Origin: Verrucomicrobiota bacterium
Lineage (GTDB): Bacteria > Verrucomicrobiota > Verrucomicrobiia > Opitutales > Opitutaceae
Assembly (NCBI GenBank): GCA_023399155.1
Contig: JAEWQP010000007.1
Span: 85,608-149,607, forward strand
DNA length: 64,000 bases
Direction: 5' to 3'
Shown here: positions 16,922 through 27,174 of the stretch, piece by piece
Numbering within the stretch: the stretch's first letter is position 1
How the letters are laid out: each line of letters begins with the position of its first letter
The notes under the pieces: model-generated
Seen by the model: only the letters and a program-made list of their open reading frames with translations
Database searches by the model: none
What the model was told of the DNA's origin: nothing
Position numbers and translations under genes: made by a program

Positions 16922-17689
16922 ATGAAGACCTTTTCGGAATCGTTCTCACTTCACGGTGAGATCGCTCTCATCACCGGTGGCGGCACCGGCATCGGCCACG
17001 CGATCGGATGTTCCCTGGCTGCGGCCGGCGCCCGGGTCGTGCTGGTCGGCCGTCGAGAACCGGAGCTCAAGGCGGCGGTGGCGGCTATCGGACCGGCCGC
17101 CAGTTATGTCGTCCACGATATCACGCGCATGGCGGAGGCGCCGGCGCTGGTGGAGCGTATCGAAAAGGAGGTCGGGCCCGTCACCTGCCTGGTCAACAAC
17201 GCCGGCATCCACCTCAAGAAGGCTGCAGTGGATACGACGCCTGAGGAGTTCGAATCGGTGCTGCGCACGCACATCGTCGGCGCGCATGCCCTCACCCGCG
17301 CCGTCGCGCCGGGGATGATGGCTCGCAAGCACGGCACGATCCTGTTCACGGCCTCGATGGCCTCGCTCTTCGGCATCCCGATGGTGATCGCCTACACTGC
17401 GGCGAAGACCGCCATGGTCGGCATGGTCCGCGGCTATTCGACGGAGTTTTCTGCACATGGCGTCCGCGTCAACGCGATCGCGCCCGGCTGGATCGAGACC
17501 GAGATGTCGCGCAAGGCGCTCGAGTCGGATCCGGCGCGCAGGTCCAAGGTCGTCGGGCGCACGCCCATGGCGCGCCTCGGCCAGCCCGAGGACATCGGCT
17601 GGGCGGCCGTCTACCTCGCCTCGCCCGCGGCCCGGTTCGTCACGGGCGTGATACTTCCGGTCGATGGAGGCGCGAGTATCGGGTTCTGA
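16922..17689 (+). CDS. Short-chain dehydrogenase/reductase, gluconate 5-dehydrogenase-like
   Basis: Classical SDR of 255 residues using NAD(P). Motifs in order: cofactor loop ALITGGGTGIGHAIG near residue 15, the acidic/basic selector after VVLVGRREPEL (favouring NADP), NNAG in CLVNNAGIHLKKA, Ser in FTASMASLFGIP, the active-site Tyr and Lys in AYTAAKTAM, and the C-terminal PVDGGASIGF. The overall type is close to sugar-acid or gluconate 5-dehydrogenases. Starts at MKTFSESFSLHGE, 112 bp after the GNAT gene. Confidence 0.88.
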   Translation: MKTFSESFSLHGEIALITGGGTGIGHAIGCSLAAAGARVVLVGRREPELKAAVAAIGPAASYVVHDITRMAEAPALVERIEKEVGPVTCLVNNAGIHLKKAAVDTTPEEFESVLRTHIVGAHALTRAVAPGMMARKHGTILFTASMASLFGIPMVIAYTAAKTAMVGMVRGYSTEFSAHGVRVNAIAPGWIETEMSRKALESDPARRSKVVGRTPMARLGQPEDIGWAAVYLASPAARFVTGVILPVDGGASIGF

Positions 17690-18111
17690 GTTTTCCTCAC
17701 TTTCCGCGCCGCAGAGGTCAGGGCGGCACGGGTTCCCTGGGTTCTGGTTATGGGCGCCGCGGCGCTGACTCGGTCACGCCGCGGCGCGCCATGTCCAGCG
17801 AGGCGCGGGGACCGCGCGAACGATGGTCCTTCGTGGTTCGTGGCAGGGCGGGGGTCTCCGGCTGAGTCGCCGCCGAGCGCGAAGGTGTACAACGTGCACC
17901 GCGCCGCAGAGGATCCCGTGTGCTCGGATATCTTCTGGCATGCGTGCCGTCGCAACTGGACGCTGCGCCTTTACGGTGACGCCGCGCTGCGGCAGGAATC
18001 TACGGTTCGACCTGAAAGGGATGGGGTTTTGGTTGCCGACCCACGGCTTTACGCGACCGTGACGCTCCGGTCGTGAAGCCGACGGCCGGGTCCAGCCGTC
18101 TTTTACCCCGC
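17690..18111. other. Intergenic gap without recognisable gene
   Basis: About 420 bp between the dehydrogenase and the GH9 gene. A 108-codon frame (17750-18076) is open but is Arg/Ala-rich and matches nothing I know, so I do not call it. No clear hairpin terminator is seen. The promoter of the GH9 gene should lie near the 3' end. Confidence 0.5.
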
Positions 18112-20646
18112 ATGATGTACCTCGCCCATACCCTTCGTCGCGCGTGCCGTGCCGCCGCGCTTGTGTTGATCGCCGCACCGTCGCTCTCGCACGCGGACGA
18201 ACTCGTGCTCAACGAACTGGAGTACCTCGAGATGCCGGGGCTGAACGTCATGCTCGCCCACGACTTCTATCCCGAGGGGCATCAGGGTGGTGTCGGCATC
18301 ATCCAGAACGGCCTGCGCGTGGCGACGAACGGCGACATCCGACTCGAGCCCACGCCCGGTCAGTGGCAGCCGGTGCCCAAGGTGGGCACACGCATCATCG
18401 ACCGCGCCACGGGCGAGATCAGCGTGCGCATGGAGTTCCCGGATCCCGAGAAGGACCGCAAAGGGTTCAATCCCGTCATCTATCCGGATCTCCACATCGC
18501 CTACACGATCCGCGTGCGTCCCGACGGCGCGGCCTTTCGCATCGTGGTCGATTTCGAGGCGCCGCTGCCCGAGGCATGGGTCGGCAAGGTCGGCTTCAAC
18601 ATGGAGTTTTTTCCCGGTATCCTTTATGGCAGGACGTTCGCATCCGGCGAACAACGCGGCATCTTCCCCCGCCAGGCCAACGGTCCGGGATTCCACGACG
18701 CCGAGGGCGACTACCAGCTCACGCCCATGGCCACCGGCCGCGAGCTCCTGATCGCGGGGGAGTCGGAGGAGCAGCGCATGCGCATCGAGGTGCTCTCCGG
18801 CGGACCGCTTCAACTCATCGACGGTCGCGGCCAGCACAACAACGGGTGGTTCGTCGTGCGCTCGCTCGTCCCCGGCGGGAAAACGAAGGGCGCGATCGAA
18901 TGGAAGGTCTCGCCGCACGCGATCCCCGGCTGGAAGAGCGCGCCGGTGGTGCAGGTGTCGCAGGTCGGCTACCTGCCCGCCCAACAGAAGGTCGCGGTGG
19001 TCGAACTCGATCGCAGCGAGGAGCAGATGCTGCCGATCGAGTTGCTGCGCGTCGCCCCCGACGGCGGGCTCGAGAAGGTCTTCGAGCGGACGGTGGAGCC
19101 GTGGGGGCGCTTCCTCCGCTACCGCTATCTGCAGCTCGACTTCACCGAGGTGAAACAACCGGGCATGTATGTCGTGCGCTATGGCGCGGTCGCCTCGTCC
19201 CCGTTCAAGATCGGAACCGATGTCTTCGCGCGCGATGTGTGGCAGCCCACGCTCGAGACGTTCCTGCCCGTGCAGATGTGCCACGTCCGCGTGAACGACC
19301 GGTACCGGGTCTGGCACGACTTCTGCCACCTCGACGACGCGCGCATGGCGCCTGTCGATCATAACCACTTCGACGGCTACCTGCAGGGCGCGTCCACCCT
19401 CACGTCCCACCAACCGGGAGATCACGTGCCCGGGCTCGACCGCGGCGGCTGGCACGATGCCGGCGACGACGATCTCCGCGTGGAATCGCAGGCCGACACG
19501 GTCTGGGGCCTGGCGCTCGCGTGGGAGGAGTTCAAGGTCGACTACGACAACACCACGGTCGACCAGGAGACGCGAGTCGTGGAACTCCACCGGCCCGATG
19601 GCGTGCCGGACATTCTCCAGCAGATCGAGCACGGCGCCCTCACCGTGGTGGGCGGGTACGAGGCGCTCGGGCGCCTCTACCGCGGGATCATCGTGCCGAC
19701 GCTGCGGCAGTACGTGCTCCTCGGCGACTTTTCGGCGGTCACCGACAACGTCCCGTTCGTCGGCACGGTGACCGACAGCACGCCGGCCATCGGGCTGCCC
19801 GGCAGCCCCGACGACCGCTGGGTGTTCACCGAGGATAATCCCCGGCGCGAGATCCTCGTGGCCGCCGGCCTCGCCGCCGGCGCGCGTGCACTTCGTATCC
19901 ACAATCCGGATTTATCAGCCCGATGCCTGCAGGCCGCGACGGAACTGTGGGAGCGCACGACGGTGCCCGACGAGGTCTTTCGCACCGCCGCGGCGGTCGA
20001 GCTGCTCATCACCACACGCGACGCGAAGTACGCGGACTGGCTCAAGGCGCACGCCGACCAGATCGCCGCACGCATGGCGGCCACGCCAAATCCGAGCGAC
20101 GGGCCGAATCGCTTCCGCTTCAGCGGATGGATGCTGGGCCGCGCGCTCCCGCTGGTGAACGACGAGACCTTTTCCCGCAAGATCCGCGACGCCGTCCGGA
20201 CGCATCAGGCGCACGTGATCGAGCAGGCGCGCAAGACGCCCTACGGCGTGCCCTATGAGCCTGCGATCTGGGGCGCGGGCTGGCTGATCCAGCGTTTCGG
20301 CGCGGAACAGGCCTTTCTGCACCGCGCATTCCCGGACATCGTCTCGGACGAGTACATGATGCACGCGCTCAATTTCATCCTCGGTTGTCATCCCGGCCCG
20401 AATACGGCCTCGTTCGTGTCCGGCGTGGGGGCGAAGTCGCTAACCACCGCCTACGGCATGAACCGCGGAGACGAGTCCTACATCCCCGGCGGCTCAGCCT
20501 CCGGCACGGCGCTCATCCGGCCCGACTTCCCGGAGCTTCTCGACTGGCCCTACCTGTGGCAGCAGACCGAGTACGTGCTCGGCAACGGCACGACGGATTA
20601 TCTCATCCTCGCGCTCGCCGCGGCCGCGCAGGCGCCTGCGAAGTGA
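18112..20646 (+). CDS. Secreted glycoside hydrolase family 9-like protein
   Basis: Large exported protein of about 844 residues with a signal peptide ending in PSLSHA. After an N-terminal beta-rich region there is a CelD_N-type Ig-like domain near 285 (VVQVSQVGYLPAQQKVAVVE), which precedes GH9 catalytic domains. The GH9 (alpha/alpha)6 barrel begins near 400 and contains GGWHDAGDDDLRVESQ, the equivalent of the GGWYDAGD motif that supplies the catalytic base Asp. Towards the end NFILGCHPGPNTASFVSG and LWQQTEYVLG match the substrate-His and general-acid Glu regions. GH9 enzymes cleave beta-glucans such as cellulose; the exact substrate is not readable. An in-frame GTG at 18073 could extend it by 13 residues. 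The stop overlaps a possible GTG of the next gene. Confidence 0.85.
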   Translation: MMYLAHTLRRACRAAALVLIAAPSLSHADELVLNELEYLEMPGLNVMLAHDFYPEGHQGGVGIIQNGLRVATNGDIRLEPTPGQWQPVPKVGTRIIDRATGEISVRMEFPDPEKDRKGFNPVIYPDLHIAYTIRVRPDGAAFRIVVDFEAPLPEAWVGKVGFNMEFFPGILYGRTFASGEQRGIFPRQANGPGFHDAEGDYQLTPMATGRELLIAGESEEQRMRIEVLSGGPLQLIDGRGQHNNGWFVVRSLVPGGKTKGAIEWKVSPHAIPGWKSAPVVQVSQVGYLPAQQKVAVVELDRSEEQMLPIELLRVAPDGGLEKVFERTVEPWGRFLRYRYLQLDFTEVKQPGMYVVRYGAVASSPFKIGTDVFARDVWQPTLETFLPVQMCHVRVNDRYRVWHDFCHLDDARMAPVDHNHFDGYLQGASTLTSHQPGDHVPGLDRGGWHDAGDDDLRVESQADTVWGLALAWEEFKVDYDNTTVDQETRVVELHRPDGVPDILQQIEHGALTVVGGYEALGRLYRGIIVPTLRQYVLLGDFSAVTDNVPFVGTVTDSTPAIGLPGSPDDRWVFTEDNPRREILVAAGLAAGARALRIHNPDLSARCLQAATELWERTTVPDEVFRTAAAVELLITTRDAKYADWLKAHADQIAARMAATPNPSDGPNRFRFSGWMLGRALPLVNDETFSRKIRDAVRTHQAHVIEQARKTPYGVPYEPAIWGAGWLIQRFGAEQAFLHRAFPDIVSDEYMMHALNFILGCHPGPNTASFVSGVGAKSLTTAYGMNRGDESYIPGGSASGTALIRPDFPELLDWPYLWQQTEYVLGNGTTDYLILALAAAAQAPAK

Positions 20647-20657
20647 TTTCCCGCGCG

Positions 20658-21572
20658 ATGATTCCGCCCGTCCGTTTGTTTCGTGCACTCGGTGCCGCGG
20701 TCGCGTCTGCGCTGGTGGTGCCGGCTCTCGCCGCGGACGGAGGCTCCTGGGCGCCGCTGGCTTGGAACGGGGAGGACGCATGGGCCTCGGAGCGCGCCGG
20801 CTGGCGCGTCGTGGTGTCCGTCGACCGGGGCCGCCTCGTGCATTTCGGCCCGGCAAACACCGGCGAAAACCTCCTCTTTGCGCCTCCGACGCGCGACGGG
20901 CCGAACGGCTGGGGCGGGCATCGCGTCTGGCTCGGCCCGCAAGCGGAATGGCCGGCGGTGTGGCCGCCCGACCCGGCGTGGGAGGCGACTGCGGCCGCGA
21001 CCGCCACGGTCGACGGCGACCGCCTCGAGCTGCGCATGGAGACCTCGGCGGGTGACTGGGGCAGCCTCACGCGGGTGTATTCATGGCAGGATGACGGGCT
21101 CGCCTGCGCCGTGCAGGTCCGCGGCGGCGCACGCGCAGCCCAGGTGATCCAGATCATGCAGGTGCGCGCCGACGCCGCCGTACGGGTGCAGGCCCGGCCG
21201 GAGGCCCGCACGCCGCATGGGTTCGTCGTGCTGGAGATCGGGTCGGAGGATCAGGTCCGACGCACATTTCCCTGGCCGCTTGGCGTGCTCCGCGAGGGTG
21301 GGCGCGGCCTTGTGCTGCGGACTTCCGGCACGGTGGTGAAGCTGGGTTTCGCGCCGCAGCCGCTGGTCGCAAAACTCGGCGAGGTCGAACTGGCGCTCGC
21401 GCCTGGTGCGCACACCGGTCGCGTGGTCGGCGAGATCGACGACGGCTTCACCACACAGGTGTACCTCGGCCGGTCAGGCGTGCCGTTCCTCGAACTCGAA
21501 CAGCTGTCGCCGCGCTTCGCGGCGGGTGAGGATGCGAGCGCGACGATCCTGCTCGGCGGCCGCCGCCCGTAG
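20658..21572 (+). CDS. Secreted DUF4380-like protein
   Basis: Exported protein of 304 residues (signal peptide MIPPVRLFRALGAAVASAL to about ALAA). The body is a beta-sandwich pattern with GRLVHFGPANTGENLLF, VWLGPQAEWPAVWPPDPAW and FPWPLGVLREGGRG, which resembles the DUF4380/galactose-mutarotase-like group. Members are common beside secreted glycosidases in Planctomycetes and Verrucomicrobia, but no activity is established to my knowledge. A GTG at 20643 overlapping the GH9 stop (GTGA) is an alternative start. Either way it is tightly coupled to the GH9 gene and probably acts on the same substrate. Confidence 0.7.
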   Translation: MIPPVRLFRALGAAVASALVVPALAADGGSWAPLAWNGEDAWASERAGWRVVVSVDRGRLVHFGPANTGENLLFAPPTRDGPNGWGGHRVWLGPQAEWPAVWPPDPAWEATAAATATVDGDRLELRMETSAGDWGSLTRVYSWQDDGLACAVQVRGGARAAQVIQIMQVRADAAVRVQARPEARTPHGFVVLEIGSEDQVRRTFPWPLGVLREGGRGLVLRTSGTVVKLGFAPQPLVAKLGEVELALAPGAHTGRVVGEIDDGFTTQVYLGRSGVPFLELEQLSPRFAAGEDASATILLGGRRP

Positions 21573-21964
21573 GCCGCCCCCTCGCGGGCGCCATTCATCG
21601 CGCCGTTGCCTGGCCGCAGGCGCCGATTCTGGTGCAGTCGCACGGGCGACTGACGCAGCCGGCCCGGCGGTTCGGAACGGTAGGCGAGGAACGGGGCGGA
21701 AATCTCGGGCCTCGCGATGTGCGCGAGCGGGAATCCAGGATCCTGCGACCGTACGGCGGCACCGGCCGCCACGATCCAAGCCTCCTCCAGCAGCCGCACG
21801 TGGGCGGGATTGACTGGGTTGAACCAGCCACAAGCCAGCGTTTCCGCCAGCCATCGCACGGCGCTTGAACGTGAGCTGAACTGCGGATGCGAGCGAATCG
21901 ACATGGGCGTTGCGCGACTCCCTCACAGGGCCACCTCTGTTGCACATCGCCCGCCGCCGTTCCG

Positions 21965-21982
21965 GTGTAACGACCGTTACAC
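21965..21982. promoter_or_regulatory. Palindromic operator-like site, copy 1
   Basis: GTGTAACGACCGTTACAC: perfect 8-bp arms around a 2-bp centre. The same core recurs at 22034-22049. The two centres are 68 bp apart, about 6.5 helical turns. Dimeric repressors or activators bind such sites. The regulator is unknown. Confidence 0.7.
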
Positions 21983-22033
21983 CGAAACGGTCGCCGCGCG
22001 CGCCGAATTACCGGCCGGTTCTGACCGTTCTGC

Positions 22034-22049
22034 TGTAACGGGCGTTACA
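22034..22049. promoter_or_regulatory. Palindromic operator-like site, copy 2
   Basis: TGTAACGGGCGTTACA: perfect 7-bp arms around GG, flanked by a C on each side (copy 1 has G/C, extending its arms to 8 bp). It lies 113 bp upstream of the hisC start. Together with copy 1 it suggests cooperative binding upstream of hisC. Confidence 0.7.
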
Positions 22050-22161
22050 CTGTTCTGGTCGCACATGCCGCGCGCGGGCTCCCCTTGCCGCTTGCGGCCC
22101 AGGAGTCGTTCCACACTTGGCAGTCCCTCGCGACTGCGCTACCGAAACCGTTTTCCTGCCC

Positions 22162-23277
22162 ATGGACTCTCCGGACATCTCCATCACCTCGCTTGCGCGG
22201 CCCGCCGTGCTCACCCAGCCGGTCTACGAGCCGGGCAAGCCGATCGAGGACGTCGCCCGCGAGCTCGGACTCGATCCGGCTACGATCATCAAGCTCGCGT
22301 CCAATGAGAATCCCCTCGGCGCCACGCCCCTCGGCATCGCCGCCGCCAAGGCCGCGGCCGAGCGCATGGAGCTCTACCCGGACGGTGGCGCCGTGCGCCT
22401 GCGCGCACGACTGGCCCGCCACCTGGAGCTCACGCCCGATCAGGTCGTCGTGGGCAACGGCTCGAACGAGATCCTCGAACTGCTCGGCCACGTTTTCCTC
22501 GGCCCGGGCGATGAGGCCGTGATGGGCGAGCGCGCCTTCGCCGTCTACAAGCTCGTGACGCTCCTCTTTGGCGCGAGGGTCGTCGAGGTGCCGCTGGTGA
22601 ACCACGCGCACGACCTGGCCGCGATGCGCGCCGCGATCACGCCGCGCACCAAACTCGTCTTCCTGCCCAATCCCAACAATCCCACGGGCACGGCCAACAC
22701 CGCGGCCGAGATCCTTGCGTTCGCCGGGTCGCTTCCGCCGCACGTCGTTTTTGTCTATGACGAGGCGTATGCCGAGTACGTGGAAAACCCCGCCGATCTG
22801 CGCCCGCTCATCGCCGCCGGCCGCAAGATCGTCTGCACGCGCACGTTCTCCAAGATCTACGGACTCGCCGGCCTGCGCCTCGGCTACGGTTACGGGCCGA
22901 GGGACCTGATCGCACTGCTCCACCGCGTGCGCCAGCCATTCAACATCAACGCCATCGCGCTCGCCGCGGGCGAAGCCGCGCTCGACGACACGGCGTGGGT
23001 GCGCCGCAGCCGGGCGATCAACGCCGCCGGGCTGAAGCAACTTGCCGCCGGGTTCGCCAGGCTCGGCCTCGAGTTCATCCCGAGCACGGGCAATTTCATC
23101 ACGGTGCGCGTGGGGGAGGGCGCCCGCGTCTTCGCCGAGCTGCAAAAGCGCGGCGTGATCATCCGCCCGATGGCCAGCTACGCCATGCCCGAGTGGGTGC
23201 GCATCACCGTCGGCGACGAGACGCAAAACGCGCGCTGCCTGCGCGAGCTGGCCGCGGTGCTGGGGTTCACGGTGTAG
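22162..23277 (+). CDS. hisC: Histidinol-phosphate aminotransferase
   Basis: Fold-type I PLP enzyme of 371 residues that transaminates imidazole-acetol phosphate with glutamate in histidine synthesis; family members also accept aromatic keto acids. Visible landmarks: IIKLASNENPLGATPLG at the N-terminus, VVVGNGSNEILELL, LPNPNNPTGTAN, VYDEAYAEYVENP and the PLP lysine in TRTFSKIYGLAGLRLGYG. C-terminal GVIIRPMASYAMPEWVRIT with a substrate-carboxylate Arg. No other his genes are near, so it may serve aromatic amino acids as well. The ATG at 22162 is preferred to TTG 22117. The paired palindromes upstream are its probable control elements. Confidence 0.9.
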   Translation: MDSPDISITSLARPAVLTQPVYEPGKPIEDVARELGLDPATIIKLASNENPLGATPLGIAAAKAAAERMELYPDGGAVRLRARLARHLELTPDQVVVGNGSNEILELLGHVFLGPGDEAVMGERAFAVYKLVTLLFGARVVEVPLVNHAHDLAAMRAAITPRTKLVFLPNPNNPTGTANTAAEILAFAGSLPPHVVFVYDEAYAEYVENPADLRPLIAAGRKIVCTRTFSKIYGLAGLRLGYGYGPRDLIALLHRVRQPFNINAIALAAGEAALDDTAWVRRSRAINAAGLKQLAAGFARLGLEFIPSTGNFITVRVGEGARVFAELQKRGVIIRPMASYAMPEWVRITVGDETQNARCLRELAAVLGFTV

Positions 23278-23483
23278 CGCGAGGCCTCCGGCCGAGCCGC
23301 CACGCGACGCGAGCCTGGCACGCGCCGTCCGGGGTGGAGCGCGACCTCAGGGCGCGCTGCGAGAGGCGCCTTGCGCGGATGATCTTCTCGGCGATACCGA
23401 GGTCCGCACCTGCCCGCGCGCCGGAGCGTGGCCTTTCCAGCTTCCGCCTTCCCGCCGTGCACGCGAGGCGCCACCCTTCGCCC

Positions 23484-24800
<1,317 letters not shown>

Positions 24801-25330
24801 GCGATTGAACCCGGAGCTCGCAACGCACAGAAGGCAACGAAGGACACAAAGGCCAAAGGGCCTCATCGAGACACGATCCCGATTTCCTCGCCTGAATCAG
24901 GTCGCAGAAGGCACCACCTGTCGCCGAGGCTTCGGCTTGGCGGGTGGAAGGCGATCATGGGTTCACGAGGGGTCTGCAGGACCAGGAGCACCCCTTCACC
25001 GATTCACCCACGAGGTGATGAGCTGAAGCGGCCGAATCGTCTGCAACGTTCTTTGACCCCGGCACTATTCTCCGTGACCTCTGTGTCCAATCCTCGTTGT
25101 GCGACAATCGCTCCGTCAAGAGGCGCACGGCATGGCTCCACCTGCGGGGGAGGCATCGGTGCGGGGTTGATCTCCGCACAACCGCTTCGGCCTTTGGTCG
25201 CGTTGTTGCCTTCTGGTCGGCCGTCCGGGCAGTTTGGAGTTGAACCGCGACCTTGCACGCATCGTGGCTGATTTCGGAGTCGTCGTCGGATCAGTATCCG
25301 CGACAATCAACGCCAATCCCGGTTTCATCC
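24801..25330. repeat. Intergenic gap with interspersed repeat copy A and 9-bp word repeats
   Basis: 530 bp without a gene. At 24825-24860 a loose 9-bp period repeat occurs (AGAAGGCAA, CGAAGGACA, CAAAGGCCA). From about 24957 to 25095 lies copy A of an interspersed element whose core GATGAGCTGAAGCGGCCGAA (25018-25037) recurs exactly at 42420-42439. Around the core the two copies also share CCTTCACC, TTCACCC and CGAGG in the same order. The element is non-coding, although one frame of both copies reads TPSPxHPRGDELKRP. Confidence 0.7.
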
Positions 25331-25777
25331 ATGACTTTCACGCCAAAGAAAATTGAGTCGATCGCGGACTACGAGGCCATGGGGCCGGGCACGGTCCTCG
25401 CTGCGATGAAAGTCAAGGTCGAGGCCGTCCACGACGATTCCATCACGATCAGCATGCCCGTCAGCGAAAAGGTGAAGCAGCCCTTCGGCCTGCTCCACGG
25501 CGGCATCACCATGTTCCTCATGGAATCGGCCTCGAGCATGCACGCGTGCTGGGGCGTCGACCTGACCAAGCGCGTGCCGGTCGGGACCGAGATCAACGGC
25601 TCGCATCTGCGTCCTGTCACCGGAGGAACGATACGCGCGATCGCCCGCGTGGTGCGGCGTTCGCGCACGTTCGTCGTGCACACAATCGAGGTGTTCCACG
25701 TCGAGTCCGGGAAACTCGTCAGCACCGGCCGGATGACCAACTTCTACATCCGCACCGGAGCGGAGGAGAAGGGCTGA
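25331..25777 (+). CDS. PaaI-type hotdog thioesterase
   Basis: Single hotdog-fold domain of 148 residues. The motif FGLLHGGITMFLMESASS has the HGG turn at the helix start and the catalytic acidic residue (Glu) in the hot-dog helix. RVPVGTEINGSHLRPVTGG forms the following strands. Such proteins hydrolyse acyl- or phenylacetyl-CoA thioesters, and the physiological substrate cannot be read. It ends 86 bp before the convergent epimerase gene; that junction is filled by heptamer repeats. Confidence 0.85.
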   Translation: MTFTPKKIESIADYEAMGPGTVLAAMKVKVEAVHDDSITISMPVSEKVKQPFGLLHGGITMFLMESASSMHACWGVDLTKRVPVGTEINGSHLRPVTGGTIRAIARVVRRSRTFVVHTIEVFHVESGKLVSTGRMTNFYIRTGAEEKG

Positions 25778-25778
25778 A

Positions 25779-25867
25779 AGCTGGAGGCTAGAGAGGAAGC
25801 AGCGACCTTCCGGCCCGAGATCGACGACGGAAGCCTCTCGCCTCTTGCCCCTGGCCTCTCGCCTACT
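25779..25867. repeat. Heptamer tandem array (GCCTCTC) at convergent junction
   Basis: Units from 25833: GCCTCTC, GCCTCTT, GCCCCTG, GCCTCTC, GCCTACT, each exactly 7 bp, running into the stop codon of the minus-strand epimerase gene. On the left, GCTGGAG GCTAGAG are two related units in the opposite sense. The array fills the gap between two converging genes. Confidence 0.75.
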
Positions 25868-26894
25868 CAAGCGGATACCGCTTGAGCAGATACTTTTCCA
25901 CGTAGTCCTTCACGCCGTCCTCGAGGGAGAAAAGCGAGCGTGAGAAGCCGGCGCCGCGCAGCCGGGAGATGTCGGCCTGTGTGGTGTATTGGAAACGTGA
26001 ATGCGCCTCGTCGGGCATGTCGGCGTAGACGATGTCCGCCTCCTCGCCGATCACAGCGAACACGGTGCGGGCGACGTCGGCGAACGTGCGGGCCTGTCCG
26101 GTGCCGGCGTTGAACAGGCCGGTGGCTTCGGGCTTGTCCTGGAGAAAGAGCAGCATCGAGACGACGTCCTTCACGTGGATAAAATCGTGGGACTGGTCGC
26201 CGTCGGCCACATCCGGACGCCGGCTCTTGGGCAGGCGCGCCTCGCCATCGGCGTGAATCTGGTGGAAGACCTGGTTGATCAGCGACGCGTGTGGCCCGCG
26301 GTAGTCCTCGGCGGGTCCAAACACGTCGAAGAGCTTGAGTCCTGCGATCCGCGCGAGATGCCCATTGCGCAGGGCCCAGGCGTCGAAGAGCTGCTTGGAA
26401 AATGCCTCGGGGTCGAGCGGCTTGAGCTGCGGGGTGGTGTTGTCGTTGTCGAAGAAGCCGAGGTCGCCATCGCCATAGGTGGAGGCGCTGGACGTGTAAA
26501 TCAGCCGCGCGCCGGTCTTGGCGCAGGCCTCGCACAGCTCGCGAGCGTAGCGGTAATTCCAGTCGATCAGCTCGCTCACGTCGGCTGAAGGCGGCGGCTC
26601 GGAAGGCGCGCAATGAAACACCACGGAACCGGCGGCGACGCCACTCTCGCGGACCTTCTCGCGGAATTCGCCGGTGCTGATGATATCGTCGAACTGGAGC
26701 CCCTGGAGGTTGCGCCACTTCTCGCCCGAGCCGAGATCGTCGACCAAGAGCAGCGCCGTCTCATCGCGCAGATTGAGTGCCGCGACCAGATTGCGCCCGA
26801 GCATCCCGGCCCCGCCGGTGATGATCGTCTGCTTCTTCCCGACCGACATCAACGTGCGCGGCCGGAGTGAGGGTGTGGTAAGCGGGGTGGCCAT
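25863..26894 (-). CDS. HldD-like NAD-dependent epimerase with altered catalytic residues
   Basis: Extended SDR of 343 residues, closest by motif to ADP-L-glycero-D-manno-heptose 6-epimerase. Cofactor loop ITGGAGMLGRNLVAALN, YTSSASTYGDGDLG for the catalytic Ser/Thr, DFIHVKDVVSMLLF and GLFNAGTGQARTF follow the HldD pattern. However, the active-site segment that is YGYSK in E. coli HldD reads EAFSK here, so the catalytic Tyr of the YxxxK pair is Glu. The second base Lys (GHKGSMAS in E. coli) is Arg (DYRGPHAS). Either the mechanism differs or the substrate does. The ATG at 26894 has GGAG seven bases upstream. It stands divergent to the glycan-locus genes and could supply a heptose-like sugar. Confidence 0.8.
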   Translation of the reverse strand: MATPLTTPSLRPRTLMSVGKKQTIITGGAGMLGRNLVAALNLRDETALLLVDDLGSGEKWRNLQGLQFDDIISTGEFREKVRESGVAAGSVVFHCAPSEPPPSADVSELIDWNYRYARELCEACAKTGARLIYTSSASTYGDGDLGFFDNDNTTPQLKPLDPEAFSKQLFDAWALRNGHLARIAGLKLFDVFGPAEDYRGPHASLINQVFHQIHADGEARLPKSRRPDVADGDQSHDFIHVKDVVSMLLFLQDKPEATGLFNAGTGQARTFADVARTVFAVIGEEADIVYADMPDEAHSRFQYTTQADISRLRGAGFSRSLFSLEDGVKDYVEKYLLKRYPLE

Positions 26895-27174
26895 GGTTTG
26901 TCTCCGGGGACTTGTATCGGTGGGGAGTAGACCCTACATGAACGCCAACTGGGGAATGACGTTCTGCTTACACACCCAGAGGGGTAGGGCGCGTTACAGT
27001 TGCGAGGGGCCTGGTTCGCGAGAAGCGGCGACAGTTCTAAAACGACGGGCGGTTGGGGGGCCAGAAGAGGTTTTCAATGTCGGGGTTGTGGTGCGCAATT
27101 TGAGTTCTCCGCAGAATGATCTGGATCGGAACATTCTTCCCTTGGACCGGCGGCACCGGAAAGATGGCGGAGTC

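Larger units (their letters stand above)
21573..22161. other. Intergenic gap upstream of hisC
   Basis: Nearly 590 bp. No gene that I can defend lies here. A minus frame starting at 21904 reads plausibly for about 100 codons but runs antisense into the DUF4380-like gene. The right part holds two copies of a TGTAACG/CGTTACA palindrome, listed separately. Confidence 0.5.

Noticed and set aside
17750..18076. 108-codon plus frame between the dehydrogenase and GH9 genes
   Set aside because: No motif, Arg-rich composition and no ribosome binding site.
18103..19902. 599-codon minus frame
   Set aside because: Antisense to the GH9 gene, which has clear motifs and a signal peptide.
21574..21904. Possible minus-strand gene upstream of hisC
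   Set aside because: About 100 codons read tolerably, but there is no recognisable motif and the frame continues antisense into the DUF4380-like gene.
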